A DNA stretch of 64,000 nucleotides from Komagataeibacter swingsii (GCF_003207895.1 NZ_NKUB01000005.1:1-64000), one strand, 5' to 3'. Shown: positions 7,895-17,842, counted from the stretch's first letter. The notes: generated by a model not told the origin, from the letters alone. Numbers and translations are program-made.

Positions 7895-9127
7895 ATGACG
7901 GCACATACCACCGGTTTCGGCGCCATCGTGCTGGGGGCGGGGGCTGCGGGCCTCATGGCGGCCGCCACGGCGGGGCAGGCGGGCGCGCGGGTGCTGGTGC
8001 TGGACCATGCGCCGCATGCGGGGCGCAAGATCCTGATTTCCGGCGGGGGCCGGTGCAATTTCACCAATATGGATACCGGGCCGGGGCAGTTCCTGTCCGC
8101 CAACCCGCATTTCGCCAAGTCGGCGCTGGCGCGGTACACGCCCGCCGATTTCCTGGCGATGGTGCAGCGGCATCGCATCCCGTGGCATGAAAAGGCGGCG
8201 GGGCAACTGTTCTGTGACCGTTCGGCGCGCGACATCGTGGACATGCTGCGGCGCGAATGTGCCGCGGGGCAGGTGGATGTGCGGGTGTCGCACCGGATCA
8301 TCGACGTGGCGCGTGACGGGGCAGGGCATTTCCGGGTCGAGACGGATCACGGCATTTTCCATGCCCCCAGCCTGGTTGTCGCAACCGGCGGGCTGTCGAT
8401 ACCCAAGCTGGGGGCGACGGGGCTGGCCCACGACCTTGCGCGCCGGTTCGGGTTGCGTGTCGTCCCGCCCGCGCCAGCCCTGGTGCCGCTGACATTCGGC
8501 GTGCAGGACCGCGAATGGATGGAGCCGCTGGCCGGGCTGTCGGTCACGGTGGGCATTACCTGCCATGAGGGGGAGGGACGGCAGGCGCGGCAGGTCACCT
8601 TCCGTGATGGCATGGTCTTTACCCATCGTGGCCTGTCGGGGCCTGCCATCCTGCAGGCTTCGTCCTACTGGCGGCCGGGGCAGGTGCTGGATATCGACCT
8701 GCTGCCCGGCATCGACGCCGTGCACAGGCTGCTGGATATCAAGCGCGACCGCCCGCGCGCGGGCGGGGTGGCCATGCTGTCCATGCTGCTGCCGCAGCGT
8801 CTAGCCCAGCTCATGGCGCAAGCGCACCTGCCTGACGGGCAGCTTGCGGGCATGCCTGATGCGGTGCTGGCCAATGCCGCCAGCGTGCTGTCGCACTGGC
8901 GGCTCAACCCGCATGGCACCGAAGGCTACGTGAAGGCCGAGGTCACGCGCGGCGGGGTGGATACGGACTGCCTGTCCTCACGCGACATGCAGGCGCGTGA
9001 CGTGCCCGGCCTGTTCATGGTGGGCGAAGCGGTGGACGTGACCGGCTGGCTGGGCGGCTACAATTTCCAGTGGGCATGGGCCAGCGGCCATGCGGCGGGG
9101 CAGGCGGTGGCGGAACGCGACGGCTGA
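7895..9127 (+). CDS. HI0933/BaiN-family FAD-dependent oxidoreductase
   Basis: 410 residues. N-terminal dinucleotide-binding loop AIVLGAGAAGLMAAATAGQAG (about residues 10-30) and the family signature GRKILISGGGRCNFTN. Near the C terminus, VPGLFMVGEAVDVTGWLGGYNFQWAWASG is the second FAD contact. Members of this family are flavoproteins of largely unknown substrate; some reduce bile-acid enones, and many are annotated only as NAD(P)/FAD-dependent oxidoreductase. The start is the ATG 4 nt after the previous stop. Its stop overlaps the next ATG (TGATG), so it is co-translated with the MBOAT gene. Confidence 0.88.
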   Translation: MTAHTTGFGAIVLGAGAAGLMAAATAGQAGARVLVLDHAPHAGRKILISGGGRCNFTNMDTGPGQFLSANPHFAKSALARYTPADFLAMVQRHRIPWHEKAAGQLFCDRSARDIVDMLRRECAAGQVDVRVSHRIIDVARDGAGHFRVETDHGIFHAPSLVVATGGLSIPKLGATGLAHDLARRFGLRVVPPAPALVPLTFGVQDREWMEPLAGLSVTVGITCHEGEGRQARQVTFRDGMVFTHRGLSGPAILQASSYWRPGQVLDIDLLPGIDAVHRLLDIKRDRPRAGGVAMLSMLLPQRLAQLMAQAHLPDGQLAGMPDAVLANAASVLSHWRLNPHGTEGYVKAEVTRGGVDTDCLSSRDMQARDVPGLFMVGEAVDVTGWLGGYNFQWAWASGHAAGQAVAERDG

Positions 9128-10503
9128 TGCTGTTCGCGTCGCAGTCATTCCTGGTTGTCTTCCTGCCGCTGGTCCTTGGGCTGTATTACGCCGTGGGCGA
9201 CAGCCGGGCCGCGCGGCAGGGTGTCATCATCGCGGCCTCGGTACTGTTCTATGGATTGTGGGACTGGCGCTTCGTCCCGTTCCTTCTGGCGATGATCGGG
9301 TTCAGCCAGATGGTCGCCATCCTGTGGGGGCGGACCGGCCAGCGCATGTGGCTGCGGGCGGGGATCGCGGGCAACCTTGCCGTGCTGTTCGGCTTCAAAT
9401 ACGCCGACTGGCTGGCAGGCAGCTTCATGCACTGGATGGGGCGCGACCATGCGCCGTGGCCCATCGTGCTGCCGCTGGGGCTGTCGTTTTTCGTGTTCCA
9501 GAAAATCTCCTACCTTGTCGATCTGGGGCGCGGGCAGGCGCGGGTGTACCGGCTGGCGGATTTCATGGAATTCGTCACGTTCTTCCCGCAGCTCGTGGCG
9601 GGTCCCATCGTGCGGCATAACGAACTGATCCCGCAGTTCGATACCAGTCCCCGCAACGCCGCGATGTGGGAAAACCTTGGCCGGGGCGGTCTGCTGCTGC
9701 TGGTGGGCCTTGGCAAGAAGGTGGGGCTGGCCGACACGCTGGGCACCATCTGCACCCCGGTGTTTGACGCAGCCCAAGCGGGCCATGTGCCGGGCATGGG
9801 GGCGGCGTGGCTTGCGGCGGTAGCCTACATGCTGCAGATCTATTTCGATTTTTCGGGTTATTCCGACATGGCCATCGGCATGGCGCTGATGATGGGCATC
9901 CGCCTGCCATTCAATTTCAATGCGCCCTACAGGGCGGTTTCGGTGCGGGATTTCTGGCGGCGGTGGCACATGACGCTGTCGCGCTTCCTGCGTGATTACA
10001 TCTATATCCCACTGGGTGGAAACCGCTGCACGCCGCAGCGGCAGGCCGCCAACGTGATGGTGACGATGTGGCTGGCGGGCGTGTGGCACGGGGCGGGATG
10101 GAATTTTGTCGTCTGGGGCCTGCTGCATGGCGCGGCGCTGGCGGTGGCCCATGTGTGGGACCGTGCGGGCCGGGCCATGCCGCGCGTGGGCGGCTACGTG
10201 CTGACCATGGGGTTCGTGCTGCTGACATGGGTGGTGTTCCGCGCGGCCGACCTTGCCACGGCCGGGCACATGCTGGGGGCGATGGCCGGGCTGCATGGCA
10301 CGGGCGCGACCGCCATCCGCCATCCGGTCGTGCTGGCGCTGGCGGCAGGTGTGGCGGTGATCGGCCCCGCGTCGCAGCAGGTGGTGCTGGAACGCCTGCG
10401 GCCCGCGCCGTGGATGGCGGTGGCAGCGGGCGTCGCCTTCGTGCTGCTGGTGTTCCTGATTGGCGGGCGACCACCCGAACCCTTCATCTATTTCCAGTTC
10501 TGA
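9127..10503 (+). CDS. MBOAT family O-acyltransferase (AlgI type)
   Basis: 458 residues, polytopic inner-membrane protein with roughly ten hydrophobic segments. MBOAT signatures are clear: FPQLVAGPIVR, YMLQIYFDFSGYSDMAIG, FNFNAPY, FWRRWHMTLSRFLRDYIYIPLGG and the active-site region GVWHGAGWNF with a second His in WGLLHG. AlgI relatives transfer acetyl groups to exported polysaccharides. The usual AlgJ/AlgX SGNH partner is not in this window, so the acceptor is unknown; a surface polysaccharide is a reasonable guess. Translationally coupled to the upstream flavoprotein. Confidence 0.9.
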   Translation: MLFASQSFLVVFLPLVLGLYYAVGDSRAARQGVIIAASVLFYGLWDWRFVPFLLAMIGFSQMVAILWGRTGQRMWLRAGIAGNLAVLFGFKYADWLAGSFMHWMGRDHAPWPIVLPLGLSFFVFQKISYLVDLGRGQARVYRLADFMEFVTFFPQLVAGPIVRHNELIPQFDTSPRNAAMWENLGRGGLLLLVGLGKKVGLADTLGTICTPVFDAAQAGHVPGMGAAWLAAVAYMLQIYFDFSGYSDMAIGMALMMGIRLPFNFNAPYRAVSVRDFWRRWHMTLSRFLRDYIYIPLGGNRCTPQRQAANVMVTMWLAGVWHGAGWNFVVWGLLHGAALAVAHVWDRAGRAMPRVGGYVLTMGFVLLTWVVFRAADLATAGHMLGAMAGLHGTGATAIRHPVVLALAAGVAVIGPASQQVVLERLRPAPWMAVAAGVAFVLLVFLIGGRPPEPFIYFQF

Positions 10504-10625
10504 GGGCGCGTGCCGCTGCCCTGTGGGGCATGTATTGTGCCGGGGGTACTGGTATTGAAGGGCGAGAGTTCCCAGATTCAGCGAGGGTCCGCCACGTGGG
10601 GCCGCTATGATACAGGCAGGAGCAT

Positions 10626-12014
10626 ATGGCAGGCAGGCGAGACAGCATGGATAACGAACCGGCGGACCTGTTTGGCGCCCCCCCGCCACGGCACGACGGG
10701 CGTGGCCCGGTTCCGTTCCCGGCCCATGAACCGAAAGTCGCCGCGCGCACCCAGCCCCTGGCCGACCGCCTGCGCCCGGCCACGCTGGATGAGGTGGTGG
10801 GACAGGACCATCTGCTCGGCCCCCAGGGCAGCCTGCGCCAGATGCTGGCGCGCGGGTCGCTGGCCAGCCTGATCCTGTGGGGCGGGCCGGGTGTTGGCAA
10901 GACCACCATCGCCCGCCTGCTGGCGAATGCGGCGGGGCTGCGCTTCGTGCAGCTTTCGGCGGTGTTTTCCGGTGTGGCCGACCTCAAGCGCGCGTTCGAG
11001 GATGCGCGGCGCACCAGCGCCAGTGGCGGCGGCACGTTGCTGTTCGTGGATGAAATCCACCGCTTCAACCGCGCCCAGCAGGACGGTTTCCTGCCGGTGG
11101 TGGAAGATGGCACCGTGGTGCTGGTGGGGGCCACGACGGAAAACCCGTCCTTCGCGCTGAACAGCGCCCTGCTGTCGCGCTGCCAGGTGCTGGTGCTGCA
11201 CCGGCTGGATGACGCGGCGATGGAAAAGCTGCTGGAACGCGCCGAAGCCACCACGGGCACGACCCTGCCGCTGACGCCCGAAGCCCGCGCCACCCTGCGC
11301 GCCATGGCCGATGGCGACGGGCGCTACCTGCTGAACATGGTCGAGCAGCTTCTGGCCCTGCCACCGCAGAAGGCGCCGCTGGACCCCGCAGCCCTGTCCA
11401 GCCTGCTGGCCCGGCGCGCCGCATTGTATGACAAGGACCGGGAGGAGCATTACAACCTGATCTCGGCGCTGCATAAATCCATGCGCGGATCGGACCCGGA
11501 CGCGGCGCTGTACTGGTTCGCCCGCATGCTGGAAGGCGGCGAGGACCCGCGCTACATCGCCCGCCGCCTGACCCGCTTCGCCGCCGAGGACGTGGGCATG
11601 GCCGACCCGCAGGCCCTGCCGCTGGCGGTCGCCGCGTGGGAGACGTTCGAGCGCCTGGGATCGCCGGAGGGCGAACTGGCGCTGGCCCAGCTTGTGGTGC
11701 ACCTGGCCACCGCGCCCAAGTCCAACGCGGTGTACAAGGGCTACAACATGGCCCGCAGGGCGGCGCGCGCCACCGGCAGCCTGATGCCGCCGGCGCATAT
11801 CCTCAACGCGCCGACCACGCTCATGAAGGATATCGGCTACGGCAAGGGGTATGAATACGACCACGATGCCGAAGGGGGCATATCGGGCCAGAACTACTTC
11901 CCCGATGGCATGCGCCGCCCGAAACTGTACCAGCCCACCGGGCGCGGATACGAACGCGAAGTGGCGCGACGACTGGACAGTTGGAACAGAGTGCGCGAAA
12001 GCCGTGGGTCATGA
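10626..12014 (+). CDS. rarA: Replication-associated recombination protein A (AAA+ ATPase)
   Basis: 462 residues. Clamp-loader-like AAA+ protein acting at stalled replication forks. LADRLRPATLDEVVGQDHLLG precedes Walker A GGPGVGKTTIARLL (about residues 88-101); Walker B is LLFVDEIHRFN. The C-terminal tetramerisation part includes YDKDREEHYNLISALHKS and VYKGYNMA. The ATG at 10626 follows AGGAG by 5 nt. Its stop overlaps the following ATG in ATGA. Confidence 0.95.
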   Translation: MAGRRDSMDNEPADLFGAPPPRHDGRGPVPFPAHEPKVAARTQPLADRLRPATLDEVVGQDHLLGPQGSLRQMLARGSLASLILWGGPGVGKTTIARLLANAAGLRFVQLSAVFSGVADLKRAFEDARRTSASGGGTLLFVDEIHRFNRAQQDGFLPVVEDGTVVLVGATTENPSFALNSALLSRCQVLVLHRLDDAAMEKLLERAEATTGTTLPLTPEARATLRAMADGDGRYLLNMVEQLLALPPQKAPLDPAALSSLLARRAALYDKDREEHYNLISALHKSMRGSDPDAALYWFARMLEGGEDPRYIARRLTRFAAEDVGMADPQALPLAVAAWETFERLGSPEGELALAQLVVHLATAPKSNAVYKGYNMARRAARATGSLMPPAHILNAPTTLMKDIGYGKGYEYDHDAEGGISGQNYFPDGMRRPKLYQPTGRGYEREVARRLDSWNRVRESRGS

Positions 12015-12988
12015 GTGTCGTTACCCTTACCGTCAGCGATGACGAAGCCGATATCCGCCTCGACCGCTGGTTCCGCAGGCATTACCCCCACCTGACGCAG
12101 GGTGCGTTGCAGAAGCTGTGCCGCACGGGGCAGGTGCGCGTGGATGGCAGGCGCGCCACCGCCGCCACCCGGCTGGAGCCGGGGCAGGCCGTGCGCGTGC
12201 CGCCCATCCCCAATGCCAACCGTCCCCCGCCACTGGCGGTCAGGCCGCTGGACGAACGGCAGGTGCGCGAGATCAACAAGATGGTCATCTACCGTGATGA
12301 CCACGTGATCGTGCTGAACAAGCCCGCCGGCATCGCGGTGCAGGGCGGTCCGGGCATTACGCACCATATCGACGCGCTGCTCGATGGCCTGCGCGAAAAT
12401 CCCGATGACCCGCGCCCGCGCCTGGTCCACCGCATCGACCGTGATACGTCCGGCCTGCTGTTGGTCGCGCGCACGCCCGGGGTTGCCGCCAGGCTGGCGG
12501 CGGCCTTTCGCGGGCGTGACGTGCACAAGGTCTACTGGGCGGTGGTCGTGGGCCGCCCCAGCCCGGCCACGGGCATCATCGACCAGCCGTTGACCAAACT
12601 GGGCGCGGGGGCGGGCGCGATCAGCGTGGTGGCCGAACGCGGGGACGCGGATGCGGTGCACGCCCTGTCGGAATACGAGGTGCTGGATGCGGCGGGGCGC
12701 AAGCTGTCATGGCTGGCGCTTTCCCCGCTGACGGGCCGCACCCACCAGTTGCGCGTGCATTGTGAGGCATTGGGCAACCCCATACTGGGCGATCCGAAAT
12801 ATGGCGGTGACATAGCGCATGTCACGGGGTTTACGGATAAGCTACACCTGCATGCCCGCAGGCTGGAACTGCCGCATCCGGCCGGGGGTACTCTGGTGGT
12901 CGAGGCGGACCCGCCCCCCCACATGCGTGAGACATTCCGGCAGATCGGTTTTGTCGCACCCGCCACGGCGCAGCCCCGCCGCAGCTAG
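12011..12988 (+). CDS. rluC: RluA-family 23S rRNA pseudouridine synthase (RluC type)
   Basis: 325 residues. An N-terminal S4 RNA-binding domain (DIRLDRWFRRHYPHL, CRTGQVRVDGRRA) is followed by the RluA catalytic domain with RLVHRIDRDTSGLLLVART; the Asp of HRIDRDTSG is the nucleophile. GRTHQLRVHCEALGNPILGD is also typical. It isomerises specific uridines of large-subunit rRNA; the RluC assignment rather than another RluA paralogue rests on the S4 domain and general resemblance. The ATG overlaps the rarA stop by 4 nt. Confidence 0.85.
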   Translation: MSVVTLTVSDDEADIRLDRWFRRHYPHLTQGALQKLCRTGQVRVDGRRATAATRLEPGQAVRVPPIPNANRPPPLAVRPLDERQVREINKMVIYRDDHVIVLNKPAGIAVQGGPGITHHIDALLDGLRENPDDPRPRLVHRIDRDTSGLLLVARTPGVAARLAAAFRGRDVHKVYWAVVVGRPSPATGIIDQPLTKLGAGAGAISVVAERGDADAVHALSEYEVLDAAGRKLSWLALSPLTGRTHQLRVHCEALGNPILGDPKYGGDIAHVTGFTDKLHLHARRLELPHPAGGTLVVEADPPPHMRETFRQIGFVAPATAQPRRS

Positions 12989-13021
12989 CGCGGCCAGAAT
13001 GGTACAGGACAGGAATTGAAA

Positions 13022-15499
13022 ATGGCACAGAACGGAAATGCACGGCGCATCCTCCTCGGCTCGGTCGCAGCACTGGTCGTGATCGCGGGCGGGGCCGGGC
13101 TTGCGGTCAAGTCCATGCTGGACCCTGACGCGCTGCGCACCAAGGCCATCGCCGCGATTGAAAAACAGACCGGCCGCAAGGTGCGCATGGGGGGGCTGGA
13201 ACTGCATGTATTCCCGACCCTGTCGCTGTCTGTCAGTGATGTCGGGCTGTCGGACATGGCTGGCGGCGCCTATACCGACATGGTGACGGCGGAAAAACTG
13301 CAGGCCAGCATGGGGCTGATGGCGCTGCTGCACCATGAAATCCGGCTGGAGGACCTGAAGCTGGTCCACCCCGTCGTCCATCTGGAACGCACGGACAAGG
13401 GAGAGGCGAACTGGCGCCTGTCGCCCACCGGGGCGCAGGCCACGGCCACGCCTGATGCAAAGGCCACGCAGGCCGCATCCGACTGGAAGGTGCAGGTCGG
13501 CAGCATCCGCATAAGCAATGCCGACCTTGACTGGGATGACAGGATGTCGGGCAGCAAGGGCAAGGTGGTGCTGGACCACATCAACCTGTCGGGCGTTGAT
13601 GGCGCGAAACCCGAAATTGACGTGGCGGGCCATAACGACAGCGGCAGCTTCACGCTGGCGGGCCATACGGGTGCGCTCAACCTGACATCCACCGCGCGCG
13701 CCGGGTGGCCGGTTGCATTGCAGGCGGCGTTCAGGGCCGGCGGGCAGCAGGTCGGGCAACTGGCGGTGGATGGCACCGTGGCCGATCCCGACCACATGAA
13801 GGGCTACAACGTCACACTGGATGGCAACATCGCCAGCCTGAAGGCGATCGAGGCCTTCGTGCCGGGGCTGAGCCTGCCGGACGTGCGGCGGCTGTCGCTC
13901 AAGGCCAATGTGGTCGATGGCAGTGCGGCGGACAAGGACGGCAGCACGCCGCTGCTCAATTCCCTGCACCTGGACACGGGCGCGGTGGATGCCGGGCAGT
14001 ACCTGTCCGGCCTGACGTTGCAGGGGCTGTCGGTTGACGCGCCGGGTCCGAAGGACGCCGTGACCATCCGCAGCCAGGGCACATGGCAGGGACAGGGGCT
14101 GAAACTGTCCGGCACGCTGGGATCGCTGCAGCAGGTGGAACAGGCGGCGCTGACGCATCTGGCGGACCCGTTGCCGCTGTCGCTGGACCTGTCGGGTGAC
14201 CCGGGCAGCCTGCGTGTCGCGGGCACGCTGGGCGGGTCGCGCGCGGTGGTGAATGTCAACGCGACCGCGGGCAAGCTGCCGCTGCCCAATGGGGCCGTGA
14301 TCGACCATCTGGAAGCCTCGACCCATCTGGTCAGCGAGGATAACGGCGCGCATTTCCAGCTTTCGGATATTGCGCTCAAGAGCACGCAGGTCTCCCTCAA
14401 GGGGGCGCTGGACCTGTCGGTCCATGGCGGGCATTCGGGCGTGCCGCTGGTCAGTGGCGCGCTTGACGCAAGCTGGGTGAATGCGGATGCCCTGATGGGC
14501 AACGCCACCGCGACCAGGGCCGACGCCAGCACTGTCGCCCCTGCGAATGGCAAGGGCAGTGATGAAACGCTGCCGTTCGACCGGCTGCGCAAGCTGGATG
14601 CAGACCTGCGCCTGACGGCGGCGCAACTGGAATTCGAGGGTGATGAATACCACAACGCCCTGACCCATATCAGCCTGCGCAACGGGCTGCTGAAGGTTGA
14701 TCCGCTACAGGCCGAAGGCACCGGCCGCCGCCTGTCGGGCCAGTTCGAGGTCGATGCATCGGGCAGCGTGCCCACCGTATCGGGCACCATCGGCACGCTG
14801 GTGCTGCCGGCGACATGGCTGGAAAGCAAGGCGGGCCTGTCCAACATGGTGCAGGGCGCGCTGCAGGTTGTGGGGCAGGTGCGTTCGCAGGGGAACACCG
14901 CGACCGAACTGCGCACCGCCATGACCGGGCACCTTGGCGTGTCCATGGTCAATGGCACGGTCAGCGGCAGTGCGCTGGGTGAACTGCTGGGGGATGCGGC
15001 GCGTGGCGCGCTGGGGTCCGGCCCGATCGCGCTGCGATGCTTCGGCCTGCACATGAACATGGCGGACAGGCAGGCGAATGTCGACACCATCGGCGTGCAG
15101 ACCAATGCGCTGACCGTGACCGGCAAGGGCACGGTGGGCATGGTATCGCATGACCTGGACCTGCATCTTGTGCCGCAGGTCATGATTGGTGGCACCGGGG
15201 CCACGGTGCCGCTGCGCGTGGGGGGCACGCTTTCATCCCCGCGTCCCAAGATGGATGGCGGCGCCGATGGCCGTTACGCCATCGGCCTGCTGCTGGGCGG
15301 GTCGGACAGCAAGGCGGCGGTCGATCCATGCCCCGCCACGCTGAAGGCCGCGCGCGAGGGACAGGCCGGCCCCGAACCCACGACGGCGGCACCCAAGGCG
15401 CAGTCCTCGGGCGCTGCGGGGCTGCTGGGCAATTCCAAGTCCTCGCCGGATGTGAAGAAGGCGGCTGGCCTGCTGAAGGGGCTGGGCATCCTGAGATGA
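13022..15499 (+). CDS. AsmA family protein
   Basis: 825 residues. One N-terminal membrane anchor (about residues 9-30) precedes a long periplasmic portion rich in beta strands, with the AsmA opening DPDALRTKAIAAIEKQTGRK and the C-terminal AsmA_2-like GHLGVSMVNGTVSGSALGELLG. AsmA proteins resemble bridge-like lipid-transport proteins and affect outer-membrane lipid balance. The ATG at 13022 is preferred over a TTG 6 nt upstream; AGGAA lies 6 nt before it. The stop overlaps the next gene's ATG (ATGA). Confidence 0.85.
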   Translation: MAQNGNARRILLGSVAALVVIAGGAGLAVKSMLDPDALRTKAIAAIEKQTGRKVRMGGLELHVFPTLSLSVSDVGLSDMAGGAYTDMVTAEKLQASMGLMALLHHEIRLEDLKLVHPVVHLERTDKGEANWRLSPTGAQATATPDAKATQAASDWKVQVGSIRISNADLDWDDRMSGSKGKVVLDHINLSGVDGAKPEIDVAGHNDSGSFTLAGHTGALNLTSTARAGWPVALQAAFRAGGQQVGQLAVDGTVADPDHMKGYNVTLDGNIASLKAIEAFVPGLSLPDVRRLSLKANVVDGSAADKDGSTPLLNSLHLDTGAVDAGQYLSGLTLQGLSVDAPGPKDAVTIRSQGTWQGQGLKLSGTLGSLQQVEQAALTHLADPLPLSLDLSGDPGSLRVAGTLGGSRAVVNVNATAGKLPLPNGAVIDHLEASTHLVSEDNGAHFQLSDIALKSTQVSLKGALDLSVHGGHSGVPLVSGALDASWVNADALMGNATATRADASTVAPANGKGSDETLPFDRLRKLDADLRLTAAQLEFEGDEYHNALTHISLRNGLLKVDPLQAEGTGRRLSGQFEVDASGSVPTVSGTIGTLVLPATWLESKAGLSNMVQGALQVVGQVRSQGNTATELRTAMTGHLGVSMVNGTVSGSALGELLGDAARGALGSGPIALRCFGLHMNMADRQANVDTIGVQTNALTVTGKGTVGMVSHDLDLHLVPQVMIGGTGATVPLRVGGTLSSPRPKMDGGADGRYAIGLLLGGSDSKAAVDPCPATLKAAREGQAGPEPTTAAPKAQSSGAAGLLGNSKSSPDVKKAAGLLKGLGILR

Positions 15500-16269
15500 C
15501 GCAGGGCAACGCGATGAAGGCGGGGGTACGCCCCCCCACGCCCCAGACACAGGGCAGGCGCAAGCGGTTCTGGACACAGGCCGCCGCCTGCCCGGCGGAG
15601 GGGGGATTCAGCGTCGCGCTTGACGGGCGCGGCATCCGCCTGCCCGGCGGGACGCCGCTATGTGTGGCGTCGCGCGCGCTGGCCGGTGCGATTGCCGATG
15701 AATGGGCGCATGCCGGTGGAGAAAAGGGTGGGGACTTCACCCCCGATGACCTGCCGCTGACCCGTATCGCCGGTACCATGATCGAACGTGTCGCCCCCGA
15801 CCCGGCAGCACAGGTGACGGCCCTGCTGCAATATGTGGATGGGGAACTGCTGTGCTACCGCGCGGACCATCCCGCCCTGCTATGCGCGCGGCAGAAGGCG
15901 GAATGGGACCTGCAGCTTGCATGGCTGCAGGCGCGCTATGGCATCGACATGGCGGTGACGCAGGGCGTCATGCCCCTGTCGCAGCCGCAGGCGGTGCAGG
16001 CGGCGTGGCGTGGCATACTGGAAAAGATGGATGACCCCACGCTTGCCGCGCTGGGGGTTATGGTCCCCGCGATGAAAAGCATCGTGCTGGGGCTGGCGGT
16101 GGTGACCGGCGCGCTGTCCGCCGCGAAGGCAGCCGAGATCGCATCCGTGGATGAACGCACCCAGATGGACATATGGGGCCGCGATGACAGGCAGGAAGCA
16201 GGCCTGCGCCTGCTTGCGCTGGAGGTTACGGACGCATCGCGTTTCCTGCGCCTGTGCCATATGGGCTGA
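15496..16269 (+). CDS. ATP12 family F1-ATPase assembly chaperone
   Basis: 257 residues. Matches the ATP12 family: RRKRFWTQAAA near the N terminus, FSVALDGRGIRLPGGTPL, ALAGAIADEWAHAG and LTRIAGTMIERV, then YVDGELLCYRADHPALLCARQ. Mitochondrial Atp12 guides the F1 alpha subunit into assembly, and alphaproteobacteria keep a homologue. It is coupled by a 4-nt overlap to the AsmA gene, perhaps fortuitously. Repeat copy 3 follows 22 nt after the stop. Confidence 0.85.
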   Translation: MTQGNAMKAGVRPPTPQTQGRRKRFWTQAAACPAEGGFSVALDGRGIRLPGGTPLCVASRALAGAIADEWAHAGGEKGGDFTPDDLPLTRIAGTMIERVAPDPAAQVTALLQYVDGELLCYRADHPALLCARQKAEWDLQLAWLQARYGIDMAVTQGVMPLSQPQAVQAAWRGILEKMDDPTLAALGVMVPAMKSIVLGLAVVTGALSAAKAAEIASVDERTQMDIWGRDDRQEAGLRLLALEVTDASRFLRLCHMG

Positions 16270-16290
16270 GGCAAGGGGTGGCCTGAAAGA

Positions 16291-16367
16291 CGTTTTTGGT
16301 GAAGCTTTTTTCAAAAAGCTTCAAAGAACGCCGCCTTTATTGAAAAAAGGCGGTACCCGAAACTTTA
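16291..16367 (-). repeat. Three-way-junction intergenic repeat, copy 3
   Basis: Inverted relative to copy 2. On the plus strand it reads CGTTTTTGGTGAAGC, then hairpin B (GAAGCTTTTT/AAAAAGCTTC), then hairpin A as GCCGCCTTTATTGAAAAAAGGCGG, then CCGAAACTTTA. Outer arms carry a few mismatches. It sits between convergent atp12 and ispDF. Confidence 0.9.
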
Positions 16368-16389
16368 TTTTTCAGGAACCTGCAAACAA

Positions 16390-16422
16390 AAACGGCCCGG
16401 TATCGCACCGGGCCGTTTTTTT
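16390..16422. terminator. Bidirectional Rho-independent terminator
   Basis: Stem ACGGCCCGGT/ACCGGGCCGT with loop ATCGC, preceded by an A-rich run and followed by T7. It can terminate ispDF on the minus strand and read-through from the ATP12 gene on the plus strand. Confidence 0.85.
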
Positions 16423-16435
16423 GCGTCTCAGGCGA

Positions 16436-17605
16436 TCAGGGCACCAGCACCGTGGCGCTGGCCAGGCAGGCGATGCCTTCCTCGCGCCCGGTGAAGCCCA
16501 GGCGTTCGGAGGTCGTGGCCTTGACCGAAATCCGGTCCACGTCAACCTTCAGCAGTTCCGCCAGGCGGGCGCGCATCGCTTCCGAATGGGGGCCGATCTT
16601 GGGCCGTTCACAGATCAGCGTCACGTCGGCATTGACCAGCATGCCGCCACGCAGGCGGATGCGCTCGCCCGCATGGACCAGGAAGCGCGCGCTGTCGGCA
16701 TCCTTCCATTCATTCTGGCTGGGCGGGAAGTGGCGGCCGATGTCGCCTTCGGCCAGCGCGCCGTAAATGGCGTCGCACAGGGCATGGATGCCCACATCCG
16801 CATCCGAATGGCCCGCAAGGCCGCGCGTATGCGGCACGTTGATGCCGCACATGATCAGGGGCCGGTTTTCGGCAAAGGCGTGTACGTCGTAGCCCGTCCC
16901 GGTGCGCGGCAGCAGGGTCGGGCCGATCAGGCGTTCCAGGCGCACCAGATCCTCCTTGTAGGTCAGTTTGATGTTGTCTTCCGAACCGGGCACGATGGCC
17001 ACGTGATGTCCCGCCTGTTCCAGCAGGGCGGCATCATCGGTGGCGTCGGCGGCACTGGCCGCGCGGTGCAGGTCGCGCAGCAGCGCGAAACGGAAACCCT
17101 GCGGCGTCTGGGCGCGGAACAGGTCGGTGCGGGGCACGGTATCGGTAATGATGCCGTCCTTCGCGCGCTTGATGGTGTCGGCCACCGGGACCGCGGGGAT
17201 GACGCCCGCATGCTTTTCCAGCGCCGCGATCACGCCCTGCGTCACCGCGGCCGGGACATAGGGGCGCGCGCCGTCATGGATCAGCACCAGTTCGGGGCGC
17301 GCGTTTTCGGGCAGTCGGTCAAGGGCGTCCAGCCCGGCGCTGACGCTGGCCTGTCGCGTGGCCCCGCCCGGCACGATTGGCAGGACCGTGCAGCCGGCGG
17401 GGGCGAACCCTTCCAGCGCACTGGCCAGCAGGGCGGGATCGCCCACCGGCTGGATCATGCCGACATGAGGGGCAAGGGCATCCGCCGCGTGGCGGATGAC
17501 GGGCCGCCCGCCGAGCGTGACATACTGCTTGGCGAGGGGTGTCGCGGTCTGGGCGCTGTACCGGCTGCCCTGGCCCGCGGCGAGAAGGATGGCTGCAACA
17601 CGCAT
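16436..17605 (-). CDS. ispDF: Bifunctional IspD/IspF isoprenoid biosynthesis enzyme
   Basis: 389 residues, a natural fusion common in alphaproteobacteria. IspD half (about 1-230) is the CTP:2-C-methyl-D-erythritol 4-phosphate cytidylyltransferase, with [15 protein letters not shown] and [12 protein letters not shown]. IspF half (about 234-389) is the cyclodiphosphate synthase, with [36 protein letters not shown] and [17 protein letters not shown]. They are non-consecutive MEP-pathway steps. The start MRVAAILL at 17605 is preferred; the frame is open 7 codons further to an ATG at 17626, and neither has a strong ribosome site. Divergent from dusB. Confidence 0.94.
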   Translation of the reverse strand: MRVAAILLAAGQGSRYSAQTATPLAKQYVTLGGRPVIRHAADALAPHVGMIQPVGDPALLASALEGFAPAGCTVLPIVPGGATRQASVSAGLDALDRLPENARPELVLIHDGARPYVPAAVTQGVIAALEKHAGVIPAVPVADTIKRAKDGIITDTVPRTDLFRAQTPQGFRFALLRDLHRAASAADATDDAALLEQAGHHVAIVPGSEDNIKLTYKEDLVRLERLIGPTLLPRTGTGYDVHAFAENRPLIMCGINVPHTRGLAGHSDADVGIHALCDAIYGALAEGDIGRHFPPSQNEWKDADSARFLVHAGERIRLRGGMLVNADVTLICERPKIGPHSEAMRARLAELLKVDVDRISVKATTSERLGFTGREEGIACLASATVLVP

Positions 17606-17842
17606 GATGCGGAGCAATGCGGCCATGTGGCCCGCGCGTCAAGCATTGAGCATGGATTGGCTGCCCGCGCGGGGCATTGGCCTGCGCGAAAATGTTTCCC
17701 CAATGCACCGAACCTGATTGCACGGGGCGGCGGGAGAGGGTATTCTGCCTAAATCATAAGCATTATTGATGGATATTGCAGCCGGCATGCCTTTCTGCCG
17801 CCATCGGGCGCGGCTGGGGTTTTCGGCGGGGAAGCGTGGTTC

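Noticed and set aside
9145-10689. 514-residue minus-strand open frame opposite the MBOAT gene
   Set aside because: It is a His/Pro/Arg-rich shadow of a GC-rich membrane protein gene, with no motif.
12842-14668. 608-residue minus-strand open frame opposite the AsmA gene
   Set aside because: High-GC codon bias keeps antisense frames open. The product is rich in His/Arg/Gln repeats with no domain, while the plus strand encodes a recognisable AsmA protein.
13804-15249. 481-residue minus-strand frame opposite the AsmA gene
   Set aside because: A Ser/Pro/Arg-rich antisense shadow that overlaps another antisense frame; both cannot be explained except by composition.
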